Shown here in pieces: positions 1-7,242 of a stretch of 44,850 nt of DNA; within the stretch, counting starts at the first letter, position 1, and each line of letters begins with the position of its first letter. The stretch is from JBBQWZ01 sp038210135 (GTDB lineage Bacteria; Acidobacteriota; Terriglobia; Bryobacterales; Bryobacteraceae). Below the pieces are notes generated by a model. That model was not told the origin of the DNA. It saw only the letters and a program-made list of their open reading frames with translations, and ran no database searches. Made by a program: the position numbers and the translations under genes. The DNA lies in contig JBBQWZ010000052.1 of the NCBI GenBank assembly GCA_038210135.1, positions 1 to 44,850 of the forward strand. The letters run 5' to 3'.

Positions 1-140
1 AATCTGCTCCAGGCTCCCCGCTTCCGTATCGTCCATGCTGATGACCAATCCCCAGCATCCCGATCCATCCCCTCTCCAGGCTCATCTTGCGTGAGAATCC
101 ATCCCCACCTTCAGGCTCATCTTGCGTGAGACAAGAGTCT
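1..140. repeat. Left copy of a 140-nt perfect inverted repeat at the window ends
   Basis: Bases 1-140 are the exact reverse complement of 44710-44849; similarity stops abruptly at 141. Inside it a unit of about 35 nt containing AGGCTCATCTTGCGTGAGA occurs twice (about 78-95 and 113-131). The repeat ends 45 nt before the sigma factor start. Because the repeat coincides with both ends of the window, the likeliest reading is that the assembly stopped in a multicopy repeat; a real structural inverted repeat cannot be excluded. Confidence 0.95.
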
Positions 141-167
141 CGGACCACACGCGGCGTTCGCACGCGA

Positions 168-173
168 TATAAT
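168..173 (+). promoter_or_regulatory. Candidate -10 box (TATAAT) of the ECF sigma/kinase operon
   Basis: A perfect TATAAT lies 12 nt before the ATG at 186. No convincing -35 is visible 16-18 nt upstream (CCACAC region). If used, transcription would begin only a few nt before the ATG, and no Shine-Dalgarno sequence precedes that ATG, so the message would be nearly leaderless. Confidence 0.4.
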
Positions 174-185
174 TTGCACCTGGGT

Positions 186-794
186 ATGGAAGACTCCGGT
201 CACGAGGTAACGCGGCTGCTGGCGCAGTTCGGGCGCGGCGAGAAGGACGCGATCAATCAGCTGTTGCCGCTGGTTTACGACGAGCTGCATCGCCTTGCCC
301 GATCGTACTTCCGCAGGGAGCGGGGCGAGCACACGCTGCAACCGACGGCGCTGGTGCACGAGGCGTACATCCGGCTGGTGGATCAGCGGGCGCCGATGGA
401 CAGCCGCGGGCATTTTCTCGCAGTGGCGGCGACGCAGATGCGGCGGATCCTGATGGATTACGCGCGCAAGCATTCGGCGGCGCGGCGGGGCGGATCGGCG
501 CAGAAGGTTTTGCTCGAGGACACGATGGTGATCTCGGAGCAGCGGCCGCTCGACATGATTGCTCTCGATTCGGCGTTGACGCGGCTGTCGGTGCTCGATC
601 CGCAACAGGCGCGGATGGTGGAACTGCGATTCTTCGGTGGATTGTCGGTAGAGGAAACCGCGGAGGTTCTGGGTTGCTCGTCCGCTACTGTGAAGCGAAG
701 CTGGCATTCGGCGCGGGCGTGGCTCCATCGCGAACTGACGCAAGGAGAATCCGGTGACGCCGCAGCGCTGGACGCAGGTCCGGCAGATATTTGA
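186..794 (+). CDS. RNA polymerase ECF-type sigma factor
   Basis: This 202-residue protein has a sigma-70 region 2 (YDELHRLARSYFRRERGEHT, leading into QPTALVHEAYIRLVD) and a C-terminal region 4 helix-turn-helix (LSVEETAEVLGCSSATVKRS). It resembles the ECF subfamily common in Acidobacteria and Planctomycetes (TIGR02999 type), which usually sits beside Ser/Thr kinases rather than a classical anti-sigma factor. The reading frame stays open upstream to 87, but the extension would translate the terminal repeat, so the ATG at 186 (MEDSGHEV) was chosen. The 3' end overlaps the kinase gene by 41 nt, which suggests translational coupling. Inference: the kinase module senses a signal and the sigma factor gives the transcriptional output. 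Target genes cannot be deduced. Confidence 0.93.
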   Translation: MEDSGHEVTRLLAQFGRGEKDAINQLLPLVYDELHRLARSYFRRERGEHTLQPTALVHEAYIRLVDQRAPMDSRGHFLAVAATQMRRILMDYARKHSAARRGGSAQKVLLEDTMVISEQRPLDMIALDSALTRLSVLDPQQARMVELRFFGGLSVEETAEVLGCSSATVKRSWHSARAWLHRELTQGESGDAAALDAGPADI

Positions 795-3252
795 AGAAGC
801 GGTCGAGCGGACTCCGCCAGAGCGCGAGGCGTATCTGCGCGTGGTCTGCACAGGCGACGAGGCGCTGCGCCACGAAGTAGACAGCCTGCTGGCGTCGCAT
901 GAAGATTCGGGCGGCGACTTCCTGGAGACTCCGGCGGCGAATCTGCCGCGCACGCTGCTGTTCGGTCCGACGATCGGTGGCGGCACGCAACCGAATCCCG
1001 ACATTCCGACGCTGCCTTACAGCGATTCCGACCCGGGGGATTATCCGGAAGGCTATCGGGTCGGCCATTATCAATTGATTCGTTGTTTGGGTCGCGGCGG
1101 GATGGGCGCGGTGTGGGCGGCGACGCGCACCGACAACGAATACGACAAGACGGTGGCGGTGAAGCTGGTGCGGCGCGGTCTCGATTCGCACGAGATTCTG
1201 CGGCGTTTCCGCAATGAGCGGCAGATGCTGGCGGCGCTCGATCATCCCAATGTCGCGCGGCTGCTGGATGGCGGTTCGACGCCGGACGGCTTGCCGTTCC
1301 TGGTGATGGAGTATGTCGAGGGGACGCGCATCGACCACTACTGCGATCAGAATAAGCTGAGCATTTCCGACCGGCTGCGGCTATTTCGCGATTTGTGCGC
1401 GGCGGTGCAGTATGCGCACCAGAACCTGATTATCCATCGCGACATCAAGCCGGGCAACATTCTGGTGACGAAGCAAAAGCAGGTGAAGCTGCTGGATTTC
1501 GGGATCGCGAAACTGGTGCGGCAAAATCTGGCAACGTCGCAATTTCCGTCGAATCGATTCGCGTCGCTCGACATGCAGCAGACGCAGCCGAATCAGCAGC
1601 CGATGACGCTGGATTATGCGAGTCCGGAACAGGTGCGCGGCGAAGTGGTGTCGACGGCGTCGGATGTGTACGCGCTGGGCGTGCTGTTGTACAAGCTGTT
1701 CACGGGGCGGTCGCCGTATGCGGGGGTTGGGCGGACAACGCTCGCACTACAGAATGCCGTGTGCGAGATGGAGCCTCCAAGGCCGAGCGGGGTGGTATTG
1801 ACGGACGACCGGATGCAGGTTCCGGACGTGACGCTGAATTTGCAGGCGGTTCCGCTGCCGGGATCGTCGGGGCAACAGGCGGTGGTCGAGGAATCGCGGG
1901 CGACGAGCCGGCGGCGATTGAAGAAGAAGCTGTCGGGCGATCTGGATTCGATTGTGATGAAGGCTCTGCGCAAGGAGCCGGCGGCGCGGTATGCGTCGGT
2001 GGAGCAATTTTCCGAAGACATCCGGCGCTATCTCGACGGGCGTCCGGTGCATGCGCGCAGCGGGAGTTTCGGCTACCGGGCGGGAAAATATTTGCGCCGC
2101 AACAAGGCGATGGTCGCGGTCACTGTATTGGTAGTGATGGGGCTGGGAGCGGGAATCTGGTCGGCGGTGGCGGTAGTCAGGAACGAGCGGGACCGGGCGG
2201 AGCGGAAGTTGGGGGAGGCGCGCAACGCGGCGCATAACGTATTGGCGGGGGGTGTTCCGGCGGCGCAGGCGCTGGCGCTGGCGAAGGCGATCTACGGGGA
2301 GAATCCGCAGGATGCGACCGGACGCGCAGACTTGGCGGCGGCGCAGGCGCGGACGGCGGACGAGATGGTGGCTTCAGGCGATCGCGCAGGTGCGCTGCCG
2401 TTGTACCGTTCCGCGATCGGGTTTGTGAATGCGGAAGCGGATCCTCTGATGGCGGCTTCGATTCACCAGCGGATCGGGAACGCGCAATTCCAGTTGGGCG
2501 ATTTGCTGGGCGCGATGGCGAGTTTCACAAAGTCTTCGCAAGCGGCTTCGGGCGCGTTGCAGAAGGAATCGGCGAATGGCGTTCCGCGGGCGGCCACGCG
2601 GTTGGCGGCGGCGCAGAGTTTTGAGCGGATGGGTTTAGTGCTGTTCAAGAATGGCGCGCGCGGGGAGGCGGTGGCGGCGCTCCGAAAGGCGCTGGCGTAT
2701 TACGAGGAGATCGTAGCGGAGCAGCCGGGGGATGCGGCGGCGCAAAGCAATCTGGCGTTAGCGCAGGCGCAGTTGGGTGTTTTGCTGGCGGATTCCGAGC
2801 AGTATGCGGAGGCGATTGATGCGCAGCGCAAGGCGGTCCAGCGGTTAGAGGCGCTGACGAAGAGCGATCCGCAGAATCGGAAGTGGCAGCGGGCGCGGGC
2901 GGAAGGATTGGGGCGGCTGACACGGACGCTGTTGAAGGCCGGCCGGCAGCAGGATGCGCGTCCGGTGACGGTGGAAGCGATTGCGGCGTTGAAGCCGTTG
3001 GTGGATTTGCCGGATGCTACGGCGGAGGATTTGACGCGGTACTGCGAGCTGCTGATTTCGACGCCGTTCACGGATTTGCGGCAGCCCGCGGTGGCGCTGC
3101 GGTATGCGCAGAAGGCGGTGGCGGTGACGCGGGATTCGGATCCCGAGGTTTTGAATGCGCTGGCGGCGGCGCTGGATGCGAATGGCGATCCGGCACGGGC
3201 GCGCGAGGCACGGGAGAAGGCTTCGGCTCTGATTGCTAGCTTCCGGCGGTAG
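754..3252 (+). CDS. Membrane Ser/Thr protein kinase with C-terminal TPR region
   Basis: The 832-residue protein has a PknB-type kinase domain at about 106-430: glycine loop (GRGGMG, 113-118), ATP-binding lysine K137 in VAVKLV, catalytic HRD at 228-230, DFG at 248-250 and SPEQ at 290-293. All key residues are present, so an active kinase is likely. A transmembrane helix lies at about 453-475, after which the extracytoplasmic part carries alanine-rich TPR-like helices to the end. The N-terminal 60 residues form the short helical leader (VEDSLLASHE-like) often found in acidobacterial kinases of this type. Start is a GTG preceded by AAGGAG at 742-746, inside the sigma gene, so the two are one operon. 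The ligand and phosphorylation targets are unknown. Confidence 0.94.
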   Translation: MTPQRWTQVRQIFEEAVERTPPEREAYLRVVCTGDEALRHEVDSLLASHEDSGGDFLETPAANLPRTLLFGPTIGGGTQPNPDIPTLPYSDSDPGDYPEGYRVGHYQLIRCLGRGGMGAVWAATRTDNEYDKTVAVKLVRRGLDSHEILRRFRNERQMLAALDHPNVARLLDGGSTPDGLPFLVMEYVEGTRIDHYCDQNKLSISDRLRLFRDLCAAVQYAHQNLIIHRDIKPGNILVTKQKQVKLLDFGIAKLVRQNLATSQFPSNRFASLDMQQTQPNQQPMTLDYASPEQVRGEVVSTASDVYALGVLLYKLFTGRSPYAGVGRTTLALQNAVCEMEPPRPSGVVLTDDRMQVPDVTLNLQAVPLPGSSGQQAVVEESRATSRRRLKKKLSGDLDSIVMKALRKEPAARYASVEQFSEDIRRYLDGRPVHARSGSFGYRAGKYLRRNKAMVAVTVLVVMGLGAGIWSAVAVVRNERDRAERKLGEARNAAHNVLAGGVPAAQALALAKAIYGENPQDATGRADLAAAQARTADEMVASGDRAGALPLYRSAIGFVNAEADPLMAASIHQRIGNAQFQLGDLLGAMASFTKSSQAASGALQKESANGVPRAATRLAAAQSFERMGLVLFKNGARGEAVAALRKALAYYEEIVAEQPGDAAAQSNLALAQAQLGVLLADSEQYAEAIDAQRKAVQRLEALTKSDPQNRKWQRARAEGLGRLTRTLLKAGRQQDARPVTVEAIAALKPLVDLPDATAEDLTRYCELLISTPFTDLRQPAVALRYAQKAVAVTRDSDPEVLNALAAALDANGDPARAREAREKASALIASFRR

Positions 3253-3278
3253 TTTTGTTGTGCGGATCGGAGGGTTGG

Positions 3279-3396
3279 TTGTGCACAGGTCGGAGACCTA
3301 TGCCACTGGGCGGGGATTTTTGTTGTGCACAGGTCGGAGACCTATGCCACGGGCGGGCTGGAAATTTTAGTTTTCACAGGCCGGAGGCCTATGGTA
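3279..3396 (+). repeat. Three copies of intergenic hairpin family C
   Basis: Copies at 3279-3306, 3323-3350 and 3375-3396 share CACAGG(T/C)CGGAG(A/G)CCTATG. The first two are 28-nt identical and 44 nt apart. The core is a 5-bp stem with a GGA loop: AGGTC/GACCT in copies 1 and 2, AGGCC/GGCCT in copy 3, a compensatory base-pair change. The third copy abuts the immunity gene and its GGAGG is the only purine-rich element before that ATG. A fourth copy is at 43815-43840. Confidence 0.85.
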
Positions 3397-3401
3397 CTGA
3401 T

Positions 3402-3719
3402 ATGAATTCGGTCGAGTGGTTGGAGGGTTGGTACCGGGCGCAGTGCAACGACGAATGGGAGCATCATCACGGGATCGCGATTGAGACATTAGACAATCCG
3501 GGCTGGCATGTGCGGGTGGATCTGGTGGGCACGGCGATGGAGGGCGTACCGATGGAGGTGGTCGGGCGTTTGGAGGATATCAATCACGACGGAGTGGGGG
3601 GCAAGCAGGATTGGCTGTGCTGCAGCGTCGAGGAGAATTCGTTTGTGGGTGCGGGCGGATCCGGGTCATTGTTCGCGATTTGCGATTTGTTTCGGGCTTG
3701 GGTAGAGGGGAAGGGTTGA
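3402..3719 (+). CDS. Imm53-like orphan immunity protein
   Basis: This 105-residue protein opens with VEWLEGWYRAQCNDEWEHHH and continues GIAIETLDNPGWHVRVDL, matching from memory the Imm53 family of predicted immunity proteins of polymorphic toxin systems (tryptophan-rich start, WEH, ETLDNPGW). The length fits that family. The frame is open back to 3255, but that part would translate the family C repeats, so ATG 3402 was chosen. No toxin, secretion component or other immunity gene lies nearby. Known for the family: association with contact-dependent or secreted toxins. Inference here: a solitary gene protecting against neighbours' toxins, or a domesticated protein. It could also belong to a related uncharacterised family. 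Confidence 0.72.
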   Translation: MNSVEWLEGWYRAQCNDEWEHHHGIAIETLDNPGWHVRVDLVGTAMEGVPMEVVGRLEDINHDGVGGKQDWLCCSVEENSFVGAGGSGSLFAICDLFRAWVEGKG

Positions 3720-3792
3720 AATCGCCGCACTGACGGGCGGTGTGATCAGTCCGCTCACTTCGTTGGCGGGTCTGACGGAGAGGAGAGATGGT

Positions 3793-3854
3793 CCCGTCGC
3801 TTACGCTCCGGGTTCAATCTACTGGCAAGAGGGTCCGCTCCCTTACGGTTGCGG
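3793..3854 (+). repeat. Pair of family A intergenic hairpins
   Basis: Copy 1, 3793-3812: arms CCCGTCGC and GCTCCGGG around TTAC. Copy 2, 3835-3854: arms CCGCTCCC and GGTTGCGG around TTAC. Both keep four outer pairs, two central mismatches and two inner pairs, and both are followed by TTC. Confidence 0.8.
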
Positions 3855-4222
3855 TTCGATGGTAGTGGAAAAGAGCCGCCGGAACAGTTGACGCAATACC
3901 AGTGGGGACGAAAGAATTCCGCTCCGTGTCTCCCGGGAGTTGCATCCCCTGTTCTGATGGCTCTTTACGACGTCCAGAATCGAAGCCAGCGGGGCGTCCT
4001 CCGAGAGCGCCCCGCACGTCGCCAAGATCAATTTGTCGCTGTTCGGGAGCCGGTGGCGAATCGACCCGTGAAGTGGATCCGCCCCGGCCGGACAGGCATC
4101 ATTTCGTGCACCTGTTCTCCTCCGACATTGTTATCCGCGCGATGGCGGGAAAAAGGGGATCAGGAATTCGGAAGGCGGGCGAAAATTCTTTCAAATCTGA
4201 ACAAACCTTTACTCTTCTTGCG

Positions 4223-4251
4223 TTTCCAGAGCGTCCGAGGCATGTTAGAAT
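4223..4251 (+). promoter_or_regulatory. Candidate sigma-70 promoter of the secreted trio
   Basis: TTTCCA (4223-4228) and TAGAAT (4246-4251) are separated by 17 nt and lie 35 nt before the first gene of the trio. A TTGAGG sequence just before the ATG could serve as ribosome binding site. The -35 match is weak. Confidence 0.35.
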
Positions 4252-4286
4252 TTCCGATAAGACCCACCTTGAGGTAATTTTCCCAA

Positions 4287-4751
4287 ATGAAGACACGATT
4301 TTTGACGATGACGGCTTTGCTCGCCCTTTCGGCGTTCGCAATGGCGGCGAAGCCGAACCTTTCCGGCGACTGGAAACTGAACCCGGCGAAGAGCGATTTT
4401 GGCCCGATGCCGGCGCCCGAAAAAATGACGCGGAAGATCGAGCATAGCGATCCAATTCTCAAGTCCACGTCGGTGCAGTCCGGCCAGCAGGGCGAAGTAA
4501 AGTCCGAGTTGGTTTACACGACGGATGGCAAAGAAAGCGTCAACAAGACGCCGCGCGGCGACGTCAAAGGGACAGCGAAGTGGGATGGCGAAACACTGGT
4601 GATCGACAGCAAGCGCGAAGTACAGGGCATGGAGATCACGCAGCACGAGATGTGGACGCTGAGCGCCGACGGTAAGACGCTGACGGTGGTCAACAAGCTG
4701 GGCACGCCGCAGGGCGATTTCGAGATCAAGACAGTTCTCGAGAAGCAGTAG
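4287..4751 (+). CDS. Secreted small protein, paralogue 1 of 3
   Basis: The 154-residue product has a Sec signal peptide (MKTRFLTMTALLALSAFAMA, cleavage probably after AMA) and a mature domain of about 130 residues starting LSGDWKLNPAKSDFGP. It ends with the block TPQGDFEIKTVLEKQ. Shared blocks with the next two genes are SG-WKL--AKSDFGP, DGKE-VN, DVKGTAKW-GE and GTPQG-F. The alternating polar and hydrophobic pattern suggests a small beta-barrel, reminiscent of lipocalin-like domains, but I cannot assign a family or ligand. It is the first gene of a tandem trio in the same orientation with 31-32 nt spacers. Confidence 0.9.
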   Translation: MKTRFLTMTALLALSAFAMAAKPNLSGDWKLNPAKSDFGPMPAPEKMTRKIEHSDPILKSTSVQSGQQGEVKSELVYTTDGKESVNKTPRGDVKGTAKWDGETLVIDSKREVQGMEITQHEMWTLSADGKTLTVVNKLGTPQGDFEIKTVLEKQ

Positions 4752-4782
4752 CTGCGCGGACAATAAAAGCACGAAAGTTATT

Positions 4783-5256
4783 ATGAGAAATCCTGTCGTT
4801 CGATCCCGCCGCTTGCTGGGCCTTGCCTTATTGGCGGCGGCCAGCGCCTTTGCGGCCACTGATTTTTCGGGCACCTGGAAGCTGGATGGCGCGAAAAGCG
4901 ACTTCGGCCCGGTTCCCCCGCCCGAAACGATGACCCGCGTGGTGACACAGGACAGCAAATCCATCACGCTTGAGACCACGCAGAAGAATGCGCAGGGCGA
5001 GGTGAAGACGAAGATCTCGTTCCAACTGGATGGGACGCCGTCGGTGAATCAGACCGCGCTCGGGGAAGTAAAGGGCTCCGCGAAGTGGGAAGGCGCGTTG
5101 TTGCGGATTAAGACAACCCGTGAAACCCAGGGCATGGAAATTACGTTTGATGAACTATGGACTCTTGCGGCGGATGGCAAGACCATGACAGTGGCCAACA
5201 AAGTCGGAACGCCGCAGGGCGAATTCGATCTGAAGCTCGCGCTCGTGAAGCAGTAA
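4783..5256 (+). CDS. Secreted small protein, paralogue 2 of 3
   Basis: This 157-residue protein has a signal peptide (LLGLALLAAASAFA) and the same domain as its neighbours: FSGTWKLDGAKSDFGPVPPP near the N-terminus, DGTPSVNQ, EVKGSAKWEG, then GTPQGEFDLKLALVKQ at the C-terminus. It is visibly closer to paralogue 1 (shared ETQGMEIT/EVQGMEIT and TLAADGKTMTVANKVGTPQG versus TLSADGKTLTVVNKLGTPQG) than to paralogue 3. Spacing of 31 nt from the first gene indicates one transcript. Function is unknown; periplasmic or secreted by its signal peptide. Confidence 0.9.
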   Translation: MRNPVVRSRRLLGLALLAAASAFAATDFSGTWKLDGAKSDFGPVPPPETMTRVVTQDSKSITLETTQKNAQGEVKTKISFQLDGTPSVNQTALGEVKGSAKWEGALLRIKTTRETQGMEITFDELWTLAADGKTMTVANKVGTPQGEFDLKLALVKQ

Positions 5257-5288
5257 GGCAATTGAAAGTAGATTAAGGAGTCAAAACA

Positions 5289-5747
5289 ATGCGTAATCGC
5301 CGGATTTTTATCGTCGCGCTGCTCACGTTGGCACTTGCGACCCTCGCCGCGGCTCAGAAGCCGAACTTTTCTGGAAGCTGGAAGCTGGATGGAGCGAAAA
5401 GTGATTTCGGTCCGCAACCGGTGCCGGACAGCATGACGATGAAGGTCGCGCATGACGACCCGAAGTTGAAGGTGGCGCAGTCGGGTCCGCAAGGCGAATC
5501 AGAAATGAACTTCACGACCGATGGCAAAGAAGTCACCAACCAGATGCAGGGCATGGACGTGAAGGGTGTTGCGAAGTGGGAAGGCGAGACGATCGTCGTG
5601 AGCAACAAGCTGGACCTAGGCGGCACGGAAGTTTCGTTCAAGCAGGTGTATGCGTTATCCGACGGCGGAAAAGTAATGACCAGCAGCGTTCATATTGTTT
5701 CTCCGCAGGGAGAGTTTGATATGAAAATGGTGTTCAATAAACAATAG
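5289..5747 (+). CDS. Secreted small protein, paralogue 3 of 3
   Basis: The 152-residue product starts with a signal peptide (IFIVALLTLALATLAAA) followed by FSGSWKLDGAKSDFGPQPVP. It retains DGKEVTNQ, DVKGVAKWEGE and SPQGEFDMKMVFNKQ but diverges in the middle, with a deletion after MKVAHDDPKLKVA relative to the others and GGTEVSF in place of QGMEIT. A clear Shine-Dalgarno (AAGGAG, about 5275-5280) precedes its ATG, so it can be translated independently. It is the last gene before the terminator at 5768. Function unknown. Confidence 0.9.
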   Translation: MRNRRIFIVALLTLALATLAAAQKPNFSGSWKLDGAKSDFGPQPVPDSMTMKVAHDDPKLKVAQSGPQGESEMNFTTDGKEVTNQMQGMDVKGVAKWEGETIVVSNKLDLGGTEVSFKQVYALSDGGKVMTSSVHIVSPQGEFDMKMVFNKQ

Positions 5748-5767
5748 GAGACGCGCAGGCGTTTCAA

Positions 5768-5815
5768 GGGGCCTCACATTCACTCCACCCGCAATGTGAG
5801 GCCCCTATCGTTTTT
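5768..5815 (+). terminator. Rho-independent terminator of the secreted trio
   Basis: A perfect 13-bp stem (GGGGCCTCACATT, 5768-5780; AATGTGAGGCCCC, 5793-5805) with a 12-nt loop is followed by ATCGTTTTT. It lies 20 nt after the third paralogue and faces the convergent minus-strand NfeD-like gene. Confidence 0.92.
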
Positions 5816-5839
5816 CTGCGGGCTGGTCCGTCCCTTTGG

Positions 5840-5870
5840 TCGCGGCAATTTTGCCGCGATTTCCTTTTTT
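5840..5870 (+). terminator. Second terminator-like palindrome
   Basis: TCGCGGCAA (5840-5848), a 2-nt loop, and TTGCCGCGA (5851-5859) form a 9-bp stem followed by TTTCCTTTTTT. It stands 25 nt after the first terminator and may be a backup. It is in the plus-strand sense; its minus-strand reading lacks a T tract. Confidence 0.6.
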
Positions 5871-6051
5871 GTTGTGTTGCATACGGAGGAGCGGTGCAAT
5901 CGCGTGGTCGGTTGCAGGCGCTTCGTGCGCGATGCGACGGTCTCGTGAGTGGCGGTGCGCGTGGTTGACTTTTGCCCGGCTTGGATTGGTTGCTCACGTC
6001 AAACTTATGTTCCGGTGCATGCGGCTGCGCCATGGACGAAATAGTGGATGG
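5871..6051. other. Spacer between convergent genes
   Basis: With the terminators this completes a gap of about 300 nt after the trio. I see no gene, RNA or dispersed hairpin in this part; overlapping short frames have no family resemblance. Confidence 0.5.
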
Positions 6052-6531
6052 TTATTCGGGGGCCGGTTGCGCGGCTCGGATGGGCTTCTTGTTGCCCCGG
6101 GCTCGGATCGCGATGGCGGAGAGCATGCCGGTGAGCGCGGTGAAGGGGAGACCGGAGGCGACGGCCGTGAGCCAGTTAATCTTGTTTTCCTGATCGATCA
6201 ACAGGCCTGTTCCGGCGATTAAGGCGACTCCCGCGGTTATGGTTCCGAGCCAAGAGAGGTTGGTTCGCATGACGGTCCATAGGAAGAGCGACGCCGATAG
6301 GGTAAGGAGCGCGAGTCCCGCGGGGTTGAGGGGGAGCGACGAGAGGCTTGCGATGCCCAGCAGCGTGAGCATTCCGCCGGCAACACCCGGCGCGACCATG
6401 CCTGGGCGGATGAACTCGCAATAGATCCCGAGGATTCCGGCCAGAATGGCCAGCCAGGCGATATTGGGATCGCGGAATGCCTCGCGGACGGTATCCGGCG
6501 AAAGGGCTGCGGCGGCGTAAAAGAAGCCCAT
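6052..6531 (-). CDS. NfeD-like integral membrane protein (membrane domain only)
   Basis: The 159-residue protein is almost entirely membrane segments. The stretch DPNIAWLAILAGILGIYCEF, followed by IRPGMVAPGVAGGM and LLGIASLSSLPLNPAGLALL, matches the membrane domain of NfeD proteins, in which this segment follows a ClpP-class (S49-like) serine protease domain. Here both the protease domain and the usual C-terminal OB-fold are missing, so it is a stand-alone membrane module. Partner proteases often lie next to such genes (stomatin operons), but none is seen here. It is the last of three minus-strand membrane protein genes; 34 nt separate it from the next. A role in membrane-protein quality control is possible but not shown. 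Confidence 0.72.
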   Translation of the reverse strand: MGFFYAAAALSPDTVREAFRDPNIAWLAILAGILGIYCEFIRPGMVAPGVAGGMLTLLGIASLSSLPLNPAGLALLTLSASLFLWTVMRTNLSWLGTITAGVALIAGTGLLIDQENKINWLTAVASGLPFTALTGMLSAIAIRARGNKKPIRAAQPAPE

Positions 6532-6565
6532 CGTTTAAGATTACACGCGCACGAATGCGTGGAGG

Positions 6566-6838
6566 TTAGTCGGAGCGCCGGGCGGCCCAACCTGCTGTGG
6601 CCTGCATACCGATGGCGAGTGCGAGCCAGACCTGCCAGTGCGAAAGAAGGCCTTGTTCGATGGGGAAGGCGCGCGTCCAGGCGATGTCCACGCCAAAACG
6701 CCAGAAGGCGAGTACGAAGGCCATCAACGCGAGTGGAGCGAGAAGGGAAACTCCGACTTGCGCGGAGACGCGAGCCCTTTCTTCCACATGAATTTCTTTG
6801 AGTAGATCAGCGGGCCGGAGCTTGATTCGAACCTGCAT
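6566..6838 (-). CDS. Small two-helix membrane protein, paralogue A
   Basis: This 90-residue protein has a charged N-terminus of about 30 residues and two predicted membrane helices (SLLAPLALMAFVLAFWRFGV and SHWQVWLALAIGMQATAGWA). It is clearly related to the next gene: LMAFVLAFWRFG versus LMAYVLAFWRLG, and F-IE-G--SHWQVWL in both. The start is ATG at 6838 with AAGGGG upstream on the minus strand. No known family recognised; the pair probably arose by tandem duplication. Confidence 0.75.
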   Translation of the reverse strand: MQVRIKLRPADLLKEIHVEERARVSAQVGVSLLAPLALMAFVLAFWRFGVDIAWTRAFPIEQGLLSHWQVWLALAIGMQATAGWAARRSD

Positions 6839-6888
6839 CGCAACCCCTTACTACTGGAATAGATGCGGCAGCGGGCGAAAAAGTATCG

Positions 6889-7194
6889 TCAGGCGCGGCT
6901 GCGCACGCCGGGGATGCGGAGAATGCCGTCGCGTCCGTAGCGATTGAGGGCGGAGGCGGCCATGCTGAGTCCGACGGCCATAGGGAGCCAGACCTGCCAA
7001 TGGGAGAAGAATCCGTCTTCGATGGCGAATTGCCCGGCGAGGCGCATGTCGGCGCCGAGGCGCCAGAAGGCGAGGACGTAGGCCATTAGAGCAGCCGGCG
7101 TCATGAGGGCGGCCAGCATTTGCGCGAGCGCTCTGTTTTTGCCGGAGCGGTTTCGAAATTGGGGGCCTTTCGAAAGCCGTATGCGAACAATCAT
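6889..7194 (-). CDS. Small two-helix membrane protein, paralogue B
   Basis: The 101-residue product shares the architecture and signature residues of the adjacent paralogue: basic N-terminus, helix around LMAYVLAFWRLG, short loop FAIEDGFFSHWQVW, then a second helix. It has an additional basic tail (YGRDGILRIPGVRSRA). A weak ribosome binding site (AGGAA) precedes the ATG. It is first in the minus-strand set, and two palindromes lie in its upstream region (7210-7223 and 7233-7242). Function unknown. Confidence 0.75.
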   Translation of the reverse strand: MIVRIRLSKGPQFRNRSGKNRALAQMLAALMTPAALMAYVLAFWRLGADMRLAGQFAIEDGFFSHWQVWLPMAVGLSMAASALNRYGRDGILRIPGVRSRA

Positions 7195-7209
7195 AGTCGT
7201 TCCTGTTTT

Positions 7210-7242
7210 GGCGAAGCTTCGCCGTCTCTTCCATAGTACTAT
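7210..7242. promoter_or_regulatory. Two adjacent palindromes, possible operator
   Basis: GGCGAAGCTTCGCC (7210-7223) is a perfect 14-nt palindrome, followed 9 nt later by the perfect 10-nt palindrome ATAGTACTAT (7233-7242). They sit 16-48 nt before the start of paralogue B. A regulator site is possible; no cognate regulator is evident. Confidence 0.3.

Larger units (their letters stand above)
3720..4286. other. Intergenic region with hairpins, no convincing gene
   Basis: Between the Imm53-like gene and the secreted trio I see two family A hairpins (3793-3812, 3835-3854), one GC-rich hairpin (GCGGGGCG/CGCCCCGC, 3989-3996 with 4008-4015, no following T tract) and a candidate promoter near 4223-4251. 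Short ORFs on both strands match no family I know and conflict with one another. Confidence 0.6.

Noticed and set aside
3843..4031. Minus-strand 62-codon frame in the intergenic region
   Set aside because: It overlaps a dispersed hairpin, has no family resemblance and no ribosome binding site.
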